Shown here piece by piece: positions 7,836-15,122 of a stretch of 20,398 nucleotides of DNA (position 1 is the stretch's first letter; each line of letters opens with the position of its first letter). The position numbers were made by a program, and so were the translations under genes. Location: the NCBI GenBank assembly GCA_913043185.1, contig CAJWMI010000026.1, forward strand, positions 1 to 20,398. Direction: 5' to 3'. This DNA comes from an uncultured Fidelibacterota bacterium. Lineage in GTDB: Bacteria; Marinisomatota; Marinisomatia; Marinisomatales; UBA1611. Below the pieces are notes generated by a model. It was not told the origin of the DNA. It was given only the letters and a program-made list of their open reading frames with translations, and searched no databases.

Positions 7836-8780
7836 TTAATAATTCCATGGTAATGCATCTAAGTCAACATTCCCGCCTGTTAGAATTAGACCAACCCTCT
7901 TATTGAAAAATTGCTCATTATGTATCATCAATGCAGCTAAAACAATTGAACAAGAAGGCTCCACAATAATTTTTAATCTCTGCCAGATCATCTTCATTGT
8001 TTGAATAATCATTTTCTCAGATACTACAAGGATGCCATCTGCATATTTATGAATGATAGGGAAGGTTATTGTACCAACTTGCGCCCTAAGTCCATCTGCA
8101 ATTGTGTCAGTTGATTTATTTGGGATAATTTTATTTTCCTTTAAAGATTGATAAGCATCATCAGCATTTTTGGGTTCTGCACCATATACTTCAATTTTAG
8201 GATTAATATTTTTTGCTGCTAATAAAGTGCCAGCCAATAAGCCTCCACCACTTACCGGGGCGATGATAACATCAAGGTCAGGAATAGATTCTAATAGCTC
8301 TTTAGCTGCTGTTCCTTGTCCTGCGATAATTTTTTCGTCATTGTATGGGTGAACGATCGTAGCACCAGTCTCATTGACCATTTTATTTAATGTGCTCTCT
8401 CTTGATTTTATATTTGGCTCGCAAAATATAATTTCTCCGCCATAACGTTTTACATTATTCACTTTAACCTTTGGCGTATTATTTGGCATTATCACTCTTA
8501 CAGAAGTGCCGAGTTTGCTTGCAGTTGATGATACTGCGGCTCCATGGTTTCCTGATGAGGTTGTGATCACACTATTATCCAATTGTTCTTTGGATAGCTG
8601 AAGGATTTTGTTTGTAGCGCCTCTAATTTTAAATGAGCCAGTTTTTTGAAAATTGTCACATTTAAAAAATATGCTAGACTTTGTCTCTTCATTTATATTC
8701 TCACATGTTAAAACTGGTGTATTATGAATATAATTTGAAATTCTATCATGGGCAGATTTAATGTGATTAAAGTTTACCAT
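7836..8780 (-). CDS. Serine racemase / threonine (hydroxyaspartate) dehydratase-like PLP enzyme
   Basis: A 314-residue fold-type II PLP enzyme. K51 in KTGSFKIRGA should form the Schiff base, SSGNHG (75-80) binds the substrate carboxylate, and SGGGLLAG (177-184) binds the cofactor phosphate. TGGNVD is near the C-terminus. The segment E202-P-K-N-A206-D-D208 matches the divalent-metal site of serine racemase and related dehydratases. There is no ACT-like regulatory domain, so this is a catabolic or racemase type rather than biosynthetic IlvA. Serine racemase, L-threo-3-hydroxyaspartate dehydratase (BhcB) and the hydroxyectoine enzyme EutB all share this architecture and cannot be separated by eye. 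It is the first gene of the minus operon; I see no strong ribosome-binding site before its ATG. It probably converts a beta-hydroxy amino acid to a keto acid and ammonia. Confidence 0.85.
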   Translation of the reverse strand: MVNFNHIKSAHDRISNYIHNTPVLTCENINEETKSSIFFKCDNFQKTGSFKIRGATNKILQLSKEQLDNSVITTSSGNHGAAVSSTASKLGTSVRVIMPNNTPKVKVNNVKRYGGEIIFCEPNIKSRESTLNKMVNETGATIVHPYNDEKIIAGQGTAAKELLESIPDLDVIIAPVSGGGLLAGTLLAAKNINPKIEVYGAEPKNADDAYQSLKENKIIPNKSTDTIADGLRAQVGTITFPIIHKYADGILVVSEKMIIQTMKMIWQRLKIIVEPSCSIVLAALMIHNEQFFNKRVGLILTGGNVDLDALPWNY

Positions 8781-8845
8781 AATAAGAAGTTAATATAAAA
8801 AACCCCGTATGTTTTAAATTTTAGAGGACTAAAAAAATATTAAAA
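8781..8845. promoter_or_regulatory. 65-bp divergent intergenic region, presumed promoters
   Basis: These 65 bp separate the start of the seven-gene minus operon from the start of the plus-strand decarboxylase gene, so both promoters must lie here or in the flanking coding ends. The run is almost entirely A/T apart from a CCCCG patch. No convincing -35/-10 pair or operator palindrome stands out. An AGAGGA at 8823-8828 is too far (about 17 bp) from the GTG at 8846 to be a normal ribosome-binding site for it. Confidence 0.4.
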
Positions 8846-10300
8846 GTGAAAGAACTAGCAATGAATGAAAATAAATCGATCCATATGAGCAGTAAAGAAT
8901 TCAGAGAATATGGATACTCTGTTATTGATTGGATAGCAGACTATTATGACGGAATTGAGAAATATCCAGTAAAATCTCAGGTTTCTCCTGGTGACATAAG
9001 ATCTAGCCTAAAAAAAAATCCCCCTAAATACGGTGAATCTATGGAGACCATATTAAAAGATATTGACAGAGTCATAATGCCCGGAATAACACACTGGCAG
9101 TCTCCGATGTTTTTTGGGTATTTCCCTACGAATACAAGTGGACCATCTATTTTAGCGGATCTTATTTCTAGTGGACTTGGTGTTAATGGAATGCTATGGG
9201 AGACCAGTCCATCTTGCACTGAATTAGAAACCCAAGTACTCGATTGGCTTGCTGATATGCTGAACCTTCCCAATGATTTTAAATCCATTAATAAAGGCGG
9301 AGGGGTGATCCAAGATACTGCCTCTAGTGCATCTTTGTGCGCAATGATTGCAGCGAGAGAAAGAAAAAACAGGGGGAGATCAAACTTATTTGGATTAAAA
9401 GATAATCTCATAGTTTACATTTCTTCAGAGACCCATTCTTCAATTGAAAAAGCAGCTATGATCTCAGGAATTGGATCAAAAAATGTAAGGTGTATTGAAG
9501 CAGATGATGGTTTTTCTATGGATGTTAGCAGTTTGAAAAAACAAATCAAAAAAGATATTGGGGATGGTCATATTCCATTTTTTGTTTGTGCTACTATAGG
9601 GACAACATCAAGTACTGGAATAGACCCTGTAAAAGAAATAGGCAGGATCTGTGATCAATATGATTTATGGATGCATGTTGATGCTGCTATGGCAGGCACT
9701 GCTTCGCTTTGTCCAGAGTACCAGTATATTCAAGAGGGGATAAACTACGCTGATAGTTATTTATTTAATCCGCACAAATGGATGCTGACTAACTTTGATT
9801 GCTCTTGTTTATTTATCAAGAACCGAGAGGCATTAACAAGCGCTTTAGAAATTTTGCCTGAATATCTTAAGACGGAGTCTTCTAAAAAAGATAAAGTTAC
9901 TGATTATCGTGATTGGCAAATTCCCTTAGGCAGAAGATTCAGGGCTCTTAAATTATGGTCAGTAATTCGATATTACGGAACTAGTGGATTACAAAATTAT
10001 ATCCGAAACCATATTGAATTAGCACAATATTTTTTTAGATGCGTTAAAAATGATAATAGATTTGAAATAATGGCCCCGGCCCCATTAAATCTAGTTTGTT
10101 TCAGAGCCAAAGGAGATGATGAACTAAATCAAGTATTACTAAAATATTTAAATGACTCTGGTAAAATATTGATGACTCACACGAAGCTCAAAAATAGTTT
10201 TACGCTTAGATTTTGTGTGGGTCAAACTCATACGAATATGAGTCATATTGAACGAGCTTGGGATTTAATTACAGATGGTTTAGATAAAGTTATAAAATAA
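8846..10300 (+). CDS. Group II PLP-dependent (aromatic-L-amino-acid-type) decarboxylase
   Basis: Up to 484 residues from a GTG start. Internal ATGs at 8861 and 8885 are alternatives, and the last matches the usual family N-terminus (MSSKEFREYG). The AADC-fold features are THWQSPMFFGYFPT near 82-96, H197 in ETHSS (stacks on the PLP ring), D279 in HVDAA (pyridine nitrogen) and the Schiff-base K311 in NPHKW. Y340 in LPEYLK sits in the catalytic loop; Tyr there, together with His197, is typical of true decarboxylases rather than aldehyde synthases. The product would be a primary amine from an aromatic or other bulky amino acid; diaminobutyrate-type substrates are also possible. It stands alone, divergent from the minus operon and ending 8 bp before the convergent queF. 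It may make or consume an amine handled by the neighbouring operons (inference). Confidence 0.88.
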   Translation: MKELAMNENKSIHMSSKEFREYGYSVIDWIADYYDGIEKYPVKSQVSPGDIRSSLKKNPPKYGESMETILKDIDRVIMPGITHWQSPMFFGYFPTNTSGPSILADLISSGLGVNGMLWETSPSCTELETQVLDWLADMLNLPNDFKSINKGGGVIQDTASSASLCAMIAARERKNRGRSNLFGLKDNLIVYISSETHSSIEKAAMISGIGSKNVRCIEADDGFSMDVSSLKKQIKKDIGDGHIPFFVCATIGTTSSTGIDPVKEIGRICDQYDLWMHVDAAMAGTASLCPEYQYIQEGINYADSYLFNPHKWMLTNFDCSCLFIKNREALTSALEILPEYLKTESSKKDKVTDYRDWQIPLGRRFRALKLWSVIRYYGTSGLQNYIRNHIELAQYFFRCVKNDNRFEIMAPAPLNLVCFRAKGDDELNQVLLKYLNDSGKILMTHTKLKNSFTLRFCVGQTHTNMSHIERAWDLITDGLDKVIK

Positions 10301-10308
10301 AATATTGA

Positions 10309-10701
10309 TCATTCTTTAATATTTCCTTCAACGCATATAGTTTTAAAACCACCTCTTATATTATATATAGACGTAATCTGTATTTTTTCTGTTTGTAAGA
10401 TTGAACTAAGGTCATTATATATACGTTTTGTAACCGCCTCTTGATATATACCTACATTTCGAAAACTGATGAAATAATATTTCAAAGATTTGAGCTCAAC
10501 GCATTTCCCCCCAGTGGGGAAGTATTCGATTTTAATTTTTGCTAGATCTGGAAGTCCACTAAATGGACAAACTGCACTAAACTCATTTGTTTCTGTTCTT
10601 ATGTACTGATTAGGAGAATTAAAATCAAATGTTTCAAGATAATTTGGGTCGATTTTTGATTCATCTTCAAAATTGAAAATTTTCCCTTCAGCTTTTGCCA
10701 T
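10309..10701 (-). CDS. queF: NADPH-dependent 7-cyano-7-deazaguanine reductase, type I
   Basis: A 130-residue QueF reducing preQ0 to preQ1, the step before insertion into tRNA. The catalytic C45 lies in [10 protein letters not shown] with D52 as proton donor. The QueF NADPH motif E69-L-K-S-L-K-Y-Y is followed by SFRN at 79-82. The size fits the short, single-domain type I enzyme (YkvM-like) rather than the tandem 280-residue form of E. coli. It is the last gene of the que operon, beginning 1 bp after queD and ending 8 bp from the convergent decarboxylase gene, with no strong hairpin in between. Confidence 0.96.
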   Translation of the reverse strand: MAKAEGKIFNFEDESKIDPNYLETFDFNSPNQYIRTETNEFSAVCPFSGLPDLAKIKIEYFPTGGKCVELKSLKYYFISFRNVGIYQEAVTKRIYNDLSSILQTEKIQITSIYNIRGGFKTICVEGNIKE

Positions 10702-10702
10702 G

Positions 10703-11059
10703 TTATTCTCCTTTGTAAATACAGCCAGTAGAGTCTGTTTCTTTGATTTCTATTTCATAAATATTTGGTAAAGATGGCTTAAGTTTTTTCCAAATCCAGA
10801 TACATATATTTTCGCTGGTAGGATTATTAAGGTCCTCGATATCATTTAGGTATGTGTGGTCAAGAATTTCCATGATCGGATGGAAAGCATCTTCTATTTC
10901 TTGAAAATCAATTACAAATCCCGTTTGTTTATCTATTTTTTGTTTAACACTTATTTTGATCTTAAATGAATGCCCATGCACATTGTAGCAGGGGTGTGTT
11001 TTAGGCACATTAGGAAGTGACCTAGCCGATTCAATATTGAAGTTTTTATATACTACCAT
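10703..11059 (-). CDS. queD: 6-carboxy-5,6,7,8-tetrahydropterin synthase
   Basis: A 118-residue member of the 6-pyruvoyl-tetrahydropterin synthase/QueD family, converting dihydroneopterin triphosphate to carboxytetrahydropterin for queuosine. The catalytic C24 (THPC), the metal ligands H28 and H30 in NVHGHSF, H68 in LDHTYLND and E107 near the C-terminus are all present. The first zinc ligand, His in the FxxAAHRLP block of E. coli QueD, is replaced by Arg (R13 in [10 protein letters not shown]). Either another residue such as H22 supplies the metal ligand or this is a variant subfamily. It sits 8 bp downstream of queE and 1 bp before queF; the complete pathway context makes the assignment secure. 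Confidence 0.93.
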   Translation of the reverse strand: MVVYKNFNIESARSLPNVPKTHPCYNVHGHSFKIKISVKQKIDKQTGFVIDFQEIEDAFHPIMEILDHTYLNDIEDLNNPTSENICIWIWKKLKPSLPNIYEIEIKETDSTGCIYKGE

Positions 11060-11067
11060 TATCTGAT

Positions 11068-11697
11068 TTACGGAAAGCCTAATATTTTATGGGTCTGTAA
11101 GCTAAGCTTCCAATTGGGATTATCATTGATAAATTCTTTTGATATTTTTTCATTCTTATGGTAATGATTCCCATCCATCGGCTGAATATAATAGTGATCA
11201 AAGTCATATTTCTCAAAAGTTTTTGGATTGAAATTTCGTTGAGGATAAACAAATTTTAATTCATCCCCAAACTTTAATACTAGATTCGAATCCTTTTTTG
11301 GGCTAACACAAATCCAATCAATATTCTCAGGAGGGAGGTATGTCCCGTTAGTTTCGATAGCAATCTCAAAACCGCTTTTATGCACTTCATCTACAAGGGC
11401 CTGGTCAAGTTGAAGAAGTGGTTCTCCACCGGTGCAAACAACAAAGGGAATTCCTGAATAACTTTCTGGCCAGAGCTGGCCGATAATATTTACTATTTCT
11501 TTTTTAGTGTATCGCCCGCCATTAATTCCATCAGTCCCGACAAAGTCAGTGTCACACCAATTACATATTGCATTATCCCTATCCTTTTCCAACCCGCTCC
11601 AGAGATTACACCCACTAAACCGAACGAAAACAGAATCTCTACCCGTATGATATCCTTCGCCCTGTTTTGTTAAAAATATTTCTTTTACTCTATACAT
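11068..11697 (-). CDS. queE: 7-carboxy-7-deazaguanine synthase (radical SAM)
   Basis: A 209-residue radical SAM enzyme that contracts carboxytetrahydropterin to the 7-deazaguanine ring. The [4Fe-4S] cluster motif is C30-x14-C45-x2-C48 (SGCNLWSG ... CNWCDTDF). This is the expanded cluster loop seen in Burkholderia-type QueE rather than CX3CX2C. The SAM-binding CTGGEPLLQ block is at 88-96, and VKEIFLTKQGEGYHTGR at the N-terminus contacts substrate and SAM. It lies 5 bp after queC and 8 bp before queD in the same operon. Confidence 0.96.
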   Translation of the reverse strand: MYRVKEIFLTKQGEGYHTGRDSVFVRFSGCNLWSGLEKDRDNAICNWCDTDFVGTDGINGGRYTKKEIVNIIGQLWPESYSGIPFVVCTGGEPLLQLDQALVDEVHKSGFEIAIETNGTYLPPENIDWICVSPKKDSNLVLKFGDELKFVYPQRNFNPKTFEKYDFDHYYIQPMDGNHYHKNEKISKEFINDNPNWKLSLQTHKILGFP

Positions 11698-11702
11698 ATT
11701 AT

Positions 11703-12389
11703 TTATTGGTAATCTAATGGGTCTTTAAACCCAGCATTTTCAAACCCTTTTTTTCTTAGAATACACGCGTCGCAAAACCCACATGGGTTGCCATATTTAT
11801 TTGGTTTGTAGCATGATGATGTTATACTGTAGTCAACCTTTAGTGATATTCCTTTTTTGATTATTTCAGCTTTAGAAAGAGTAATTAATGGAGTGTGAAT
11901 TTTATAGGAACCTTTATTTTGCACAGCCTCTTTTGTAGCGAGATTAGCTAGTTTTTCAAACTCAGAAATAAAAACAGGTCTACAGTCAGGATACCCACTG
12001 TAGTCAATTGCATTGACTCCAATAAATATATCGAATGAATTAACAGTTTCTGCTTTTGCTAATGCAATAGATAAAAATATTGTATTTCTAGCGGGAACAT
12101 AGGTCGCTGGAATATCATTCATTTCTGATATTTTTCTACCCCTAGGGATCTTGATTTTATTCGAGGTTAGTGCGGATCCACCAAATTGTGCTAGATCAAT
12201 ATCAATAATGGAATGTTCATCTATACCATAATGATTGGCTACTTTTTTTGAGGCTTCTAGTTCAAATGCGTGGTTTTGTCCATAGTTAACTGTTAAGCCT
12301 ATTAATTCAAAGCCCTGGTCTTTTGCAATAGCAGCACAAGTAGTAGAGTCTAAACCTCCTGATAATAATATGATTGCTTTTTTTTTCAT
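11703..12389 (-). CDS. queC: 7-cyano-7-deazaguanine synthase
   Basis: A 228-residue ATP-dependent enzyme that turns 7-carboxy-7-deazaguanine into preQ0 with ammonia. The PP-loop SGGLDST is at 10-16, the conserved NAIDYSGYPDCRP block at 126-138, and the zinc site is C193, C203, C206 and C209 (CGFCDAC). It is the first gene of queC-queE-queD-queF. The folE, queA, queG and tgt steps are not in the window. I looked upstream for a preQ1 riboswitch and saw none. Confidence 0.96.
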   Translation of the reverse strand: MKKKAIILLSGGLDSTTCAAIAKDQGFELIGLTVNYGQNHAFELEASKKVANHYGIDEHSIIDIDLAQFGGSALTSNKIKIPRGRKISEMNDIPATYVPARNTIFLSIALAKAETVNSFDIFIGVNAIDYSGYPDCRPVFISEFEKLANLATKEAVQNKGSYKIHTPLITLSKAEIIKKGISLKVDYSITSSCYKPNKYGNPCGFCDACILRKKGFENAGFKDPLDYQ

Positions 12390-12540
12390 GTGATATTTTT
12401 CTATACATAAAATTATTGTATATATACGGATAATAATTAATCTTTTTATTAGAAAAGCAGTTTATTGTTATTCGTCACTTAAGGATTAATTAGATTAAAT
12501 TAAGATAATAAAAAATAGTTTTACATTTATGTAGGAGACC
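12390..12540. promoter_or_regulatory. Divergent intergenic region between queC and the amine operon
   Basis: This 150-bp A/T-rich gap is the only sizeable spacer in the window and must hold the promoters of both the que operon and the plus-strand amine operon. TA-rich -10-like strings occur on both strands (for example GATAAT near 12504 on plus, TACAAT on minus). The base composition makes such matches expected by chance, and I cannot pair any with a good -35. No clear operator palindrome or riboswitch fold is apparent. Confidence 0.45.
12533..12538 (+). promoter_or_regulatory. Ribosome-binding site AGGAGA before the class III aminotransferase
   Basis: This is the strongest Shine-Dalgarno sequence in the window. 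It is followed by two consecutive ATGs at 12541 and 12544. Spacing from AGGAG is 3 nt to the first and 6 nt to the second, so the second ATG is the better start. Confidence 0.7.
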
Positions 12541-12543
12541 ATG

Positions 12544-13848
12544 ATGCTAAAAAGAACTAAATCACAACCCATTTTTGAAAGAGCAATGTCGGTTATTGCA
12601 AAAGGTGTTAACTCAAATTTCAGATATTGGGGGCCAAAATCCACGCCTGTTATTAGCCATGCAAAAGGGGCATATATCACAGATGCTGATGACAATACTT
12701 TTATTGATTATCGTTTAGGATGGGGGCCAATAATTTTAGGTCATGCAGATGATAGAATTAATGAGGCAGTATCAGAGTCTGTCAAAAATGGAACTACATT
12801 CGCTGCAACAACTGAGCTTGAAACTGAAGTAGCTGAAAAAATGGTAGAAATGATTCCTGGTATGGAAATGTTAAGATTTACAAACACAGGTACAGAAGCA
12901 ACCATGCATGCCTTAAGAGTCGCAAGGGGTTATACCAGAAGAGAGAAGTTTATAAAATTTGAGGGCCAATATAACGGTGTTCATGATTATGTAATGTTTA
13001 GCACTGCAAGTTCTCCAATTTCTGCCATGGGATCAAGGACATCTCCAGTCCCTGTTCAAGTTGGGTCTGGAATTCCTAATAAGATTCGCGATTACGTTTT
13101 TTCAGTGCCGTTCAATGATTTTGAGTTAATTGAAAAAGTTGTTAAAGATAGTTATGGGGATATAGCAGCAATGTTGATTGAACCATGTTTAGGAAATATA
13201 GCTGGCCTTGAGCCCGCAGAGGGTTTTCTAGAGCACTTGCGAAAACTATGTGATGAATATGGTATTGTTTTGATTTTTGATGAAGTGAAAACAGGATTTA
13301 GACTTGCTAATGGTGGGGCAAGGGAAGAGTATGGTGTCATTCCTGATATTTCAACCTATGCAAAGAGCCTTGGGAATGGTTTCCCAGTTGCAGCGTTCGG
13401 TGGGAAAAAAGATATAATGAGTATCATTGGAAGTGGTGTAACTCATGCGGGGACTTTTAGTGCAAATGGTTGCAGCATGGCTGCAGCGAAAGCTGTGTTA
13501 GGGGTTTTGTCATCATCTCCTGTTTTAGATGGTATTAAACAGCGGGGTAAAATATTAAAGGAGGGGATGCACAAGATTCTTGATGCTGCTGACCTTGATC
13601 ATCAAATGACTGGGCATCCAAGCATGCAAGGATTTGTTCTCACTGATCATCCTGTTAATGAAACTAGAGACTTAGCGCATCATGATGAGGAAATGTATGA
13701 TAAAATTATGACTCATCTATATCATAACGGTGTCTGGCCAGAGAATGATGCCAGAGAGCCTTGGTTTTTATGTGAATCTCATACTACTGAAATTATTGAT
13801 GAAACATTGAACAAATTCGAAGATGCAGTGAAATCAGCAAAAGATTAA
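12544..13848 (+). CDS. Class III PLP aminotransferase, glutamate-1-semialdehyde aminomutase-like
   Basis: About 434 residues. The fold-type I class III marks are NTGTEATMHA (phosphate cup, about 115-124), GQYNGVHD near 142-149, D247 in IFDEVKTGFR (pyridine nitrogen) and the Schiff-base lysine K275 in YAKSLGNGFP (numbered from the first ATG). The N-terminus (GVNSNFRYWG) and general layout resemble HemL. However, the gene leads an operon with an amine oxidase-like flavoprotein, a transporter and aldehyde dehydrogenases, so a catabolic transaminase is more likely than tetrapyrrole synthesis. It would move an amino group from an omega-amine or beta-amino acid to a keto acid. It joins the next gene by a one-base TAATG overlap. 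Confidence 0.87.
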   Translation: MLKRTKSQPIFERAMSVIAKGVNSNFRYWGPKSTPVISHAKGAYITDADDNTFIDYRLGWGPIILGHADDRINEAVSESVKNGTTFAATTELETEVAEKMVEMIPGMEMLRFTNTGTEATMHALRVARGYTRREKFIKFEGQYNGVHDYVMFSTASSPISAMGSRTSPVPVQVGSGIPNKIRDYVFSVPFNDFELIEKVVKDSYGDIAAMLIEPCLGNIAGLEPAEGFLEHLRKLCDEYGIVLIFDEVKTGFRLANGGAREEYGVIPDISTYAKSLGNGFPVAAFGGKKDIMSIIGSGVTHAGTFSANGCSMAAAKAVLGVLSSSPVLDGIKQRGKILKEGMHKILDAADLDHQMTGHPSMQGFVLTDHPVNETRDLAHHDEEMYDKIMTHLYHNGVWPENDAREPWFLCESHTTEIIDETLNKFEDAVKSAKD

Positions 13849-15122
13849 TGTTAAAAACTCCATTATGGACTGACCAGTTTCCAAGGCCAAATAATTTAGT
13901 CACCTCTGATAATCCAAGCTCGGATACGGATATCGCAATTATCGGGAGTGGTTATACGGGGTTATGTGCAGCTAGAATACTAAGAAAAAATGGTGCTAGT
14001 GTTACTGTTTTTGAGAGAAATACTATCGGCTGGGGGGCCAGCTCACGAAATGGTGGAATGGCAACCCCTGGTTTAAAGCAGGGCATACAAAAGATCTACA
14101 AAATGTATGGTTCAAAACTTGCTCATGAGTTTTGGAAAGCTTCTGTAGATGCAATTGATCTAATTGAAGAGATAGTTGATGAACATTCAATTGATTGCGA
14201 TTGGCAAAGAAATGGTCATGCTTCCTTGGCAACAAAGCCATCTCATGCTCCAAGGCTTAAACAATATGGTTCTTGGTTAGAAAAAAAGTTTGGACATGTA
14301 CAAAATTATATTCCTGGAAATCAAATAAGAGATGAAATAGGCTCTGATGCTTACCATGGGGCCTTGACCGATGAGATCAGTGGTGGTTTGCATGCTTCGA
14401 AATATGTTTATGGTCTAGCAACAACCGTTTCTAATCTAGGAGTTCAATTATGTGAACATACAGATGTATTAGATATTGAGAAAAATGATTCCAATTATTT
14501 TAGACTCATCACTTCAAAGGGTGATGTTAGAGCCAAAAAAGTTATTATTGCTACAAATGGTTACACAGATAGGCTCGTGCCTAGATTAAAGCCGTTGATC
14601 TTTCCAGTTGGGAGTTATATAGTTGTTACAGAGCCATTATCAGAGGATCTGCAGAATATTATTAGTCCCAAAAAGCGGATGTATTATGATTCAAAATGGT
14701 TTCTAAATTATTTCCGTTTAACACCCGATGGTAGAATGCTATGGGGTGGGAGAAACGACCTAAGTACTGATTTAGACCTTGATGACAGCGCTAAACGCTT
14801 AACAAGAGAGCTATATTCTATTCTTCCAGATCTTAGAGACATTCCAATTACACATACCTGGACAGGTAAACTGGGTATTACTTTTGATTTGATGCCGCAT
14901 ATAGGAGAAAAAAATGGTATCTATTATGCTTTTGGATATGGCGGACATGGTCTTTCAATTGCAACATATCTTGGGACCGAAATAGGACTTTTACTTTCTG
15001 GGAAGAAAGATCGTAGTCCATTTATGGAAATATCCCATCAGACCATGTTTTTTTATAGGAACAGACCCTGGTTCATTCCATTTGCTGCAAGGTATTTTCG
15101 TTTTCTAGATTGGGTTTCATAA
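13848..15122 (+). CDS. DAO-family FAD oxidoreductase, gamma-glutamylputrescine oxidase-like
   Basis: A 424-residue flavoprotein. The Rossmann motif is G33-S-G-Y-T-G38 with E57 ending strand 2. GWGASSRNGG at 61-70 is typical of PuuB-like and sarcosine-oxidase-like DAO enzymes. The C-terminal FAD-contact block FGYGGHGLS lies about 60 residues from the end. Such enzymes oxidise a C-N bond of a secondary or primary amine with O2 or another acceptor, giving an imine that hydrolyses to an aldehyde plus amine or ammonia. The aldehyde dehydrogenase genes downstream fit that product. No gamma-glutamyl-putrescine synthetase (PuuA) gene is in view, so true PuuB function is not shown. Its start overlaps the aminotransferase stop by one base and its 3' end overlaps the symporter reading frame. 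Confidence 0.86.
   Translation: MLKTPLWTDQFPRPNNLVTSDNPSSDTDIAIIGSGYTGLCAARILRKNGASVTVFERNTIGWGASSRNGGMATPGLKQGIQKIYKMYGSKLAHEFWKASVDAIDLIEEIVDEHSIDCDWQRNGHASLATKPSHAPRLKQYGSWLEKKFGHVQNYIPGNQIRDEIGSDAYHGALTDEISGGLHASKYVYGLATTVSNLGVQLCEHTDVLDIEKNDSNYFRLITSKGDVRAKKVIIATNGYTDRLVPRLKPLIFPVGSYIVVTEPLSEDLQNIISPKKRMYYDSKWFLNYFRLTPDGRMLWGGRNDLSTDLDLDDSAKRLTRELYSILPDLRDIPITHTWTGKLGITFDLMPHIGEKNGIYYAFGYGGHGLSIATYLGTEIGLLLSGKKDRSPFMEISHQTMFFYRNRPWFIPFAARYFRFLDWVS

Noticed and set aside
7836..8780. Biosynthetic threonine deaminase IlvA
   Set aside because: It is only 314 residues with no regulatory domain and carries a serine-racemase-type metal motif; no branched-chain amino acid genes are nearby.
8977..9411. 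Minus-strand open frame of 144 codons
   Set aside because: It lies wholly antisense to the well-supported decarboxylase gene and has no recognisable domain.
10300..10324. Inverted repeat AAATATT/AATATTT between the decarboxylase and queF as a bidirectional terminator
   Set aside because: The 7-bp stem is all A/T with an 11-nt loop in very A/T-rich DNA, so it would be weak and is expected by chance.
12390..12540. preQ1 riboswitch in front of queC
   Set aside because: Reading the minus strand I find neither the short C-rich aptamer stem nor the A-rich tail next to a masked ribosome-binding site.
12544..13848. Naming this gene hemL (glutamate-1-semialdehyde aminomutase for tetrapyrrole synthesis)
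   Set aside because: The fold is similar, but the operon context is amine oxidation and transport, and no other heme gene is present.
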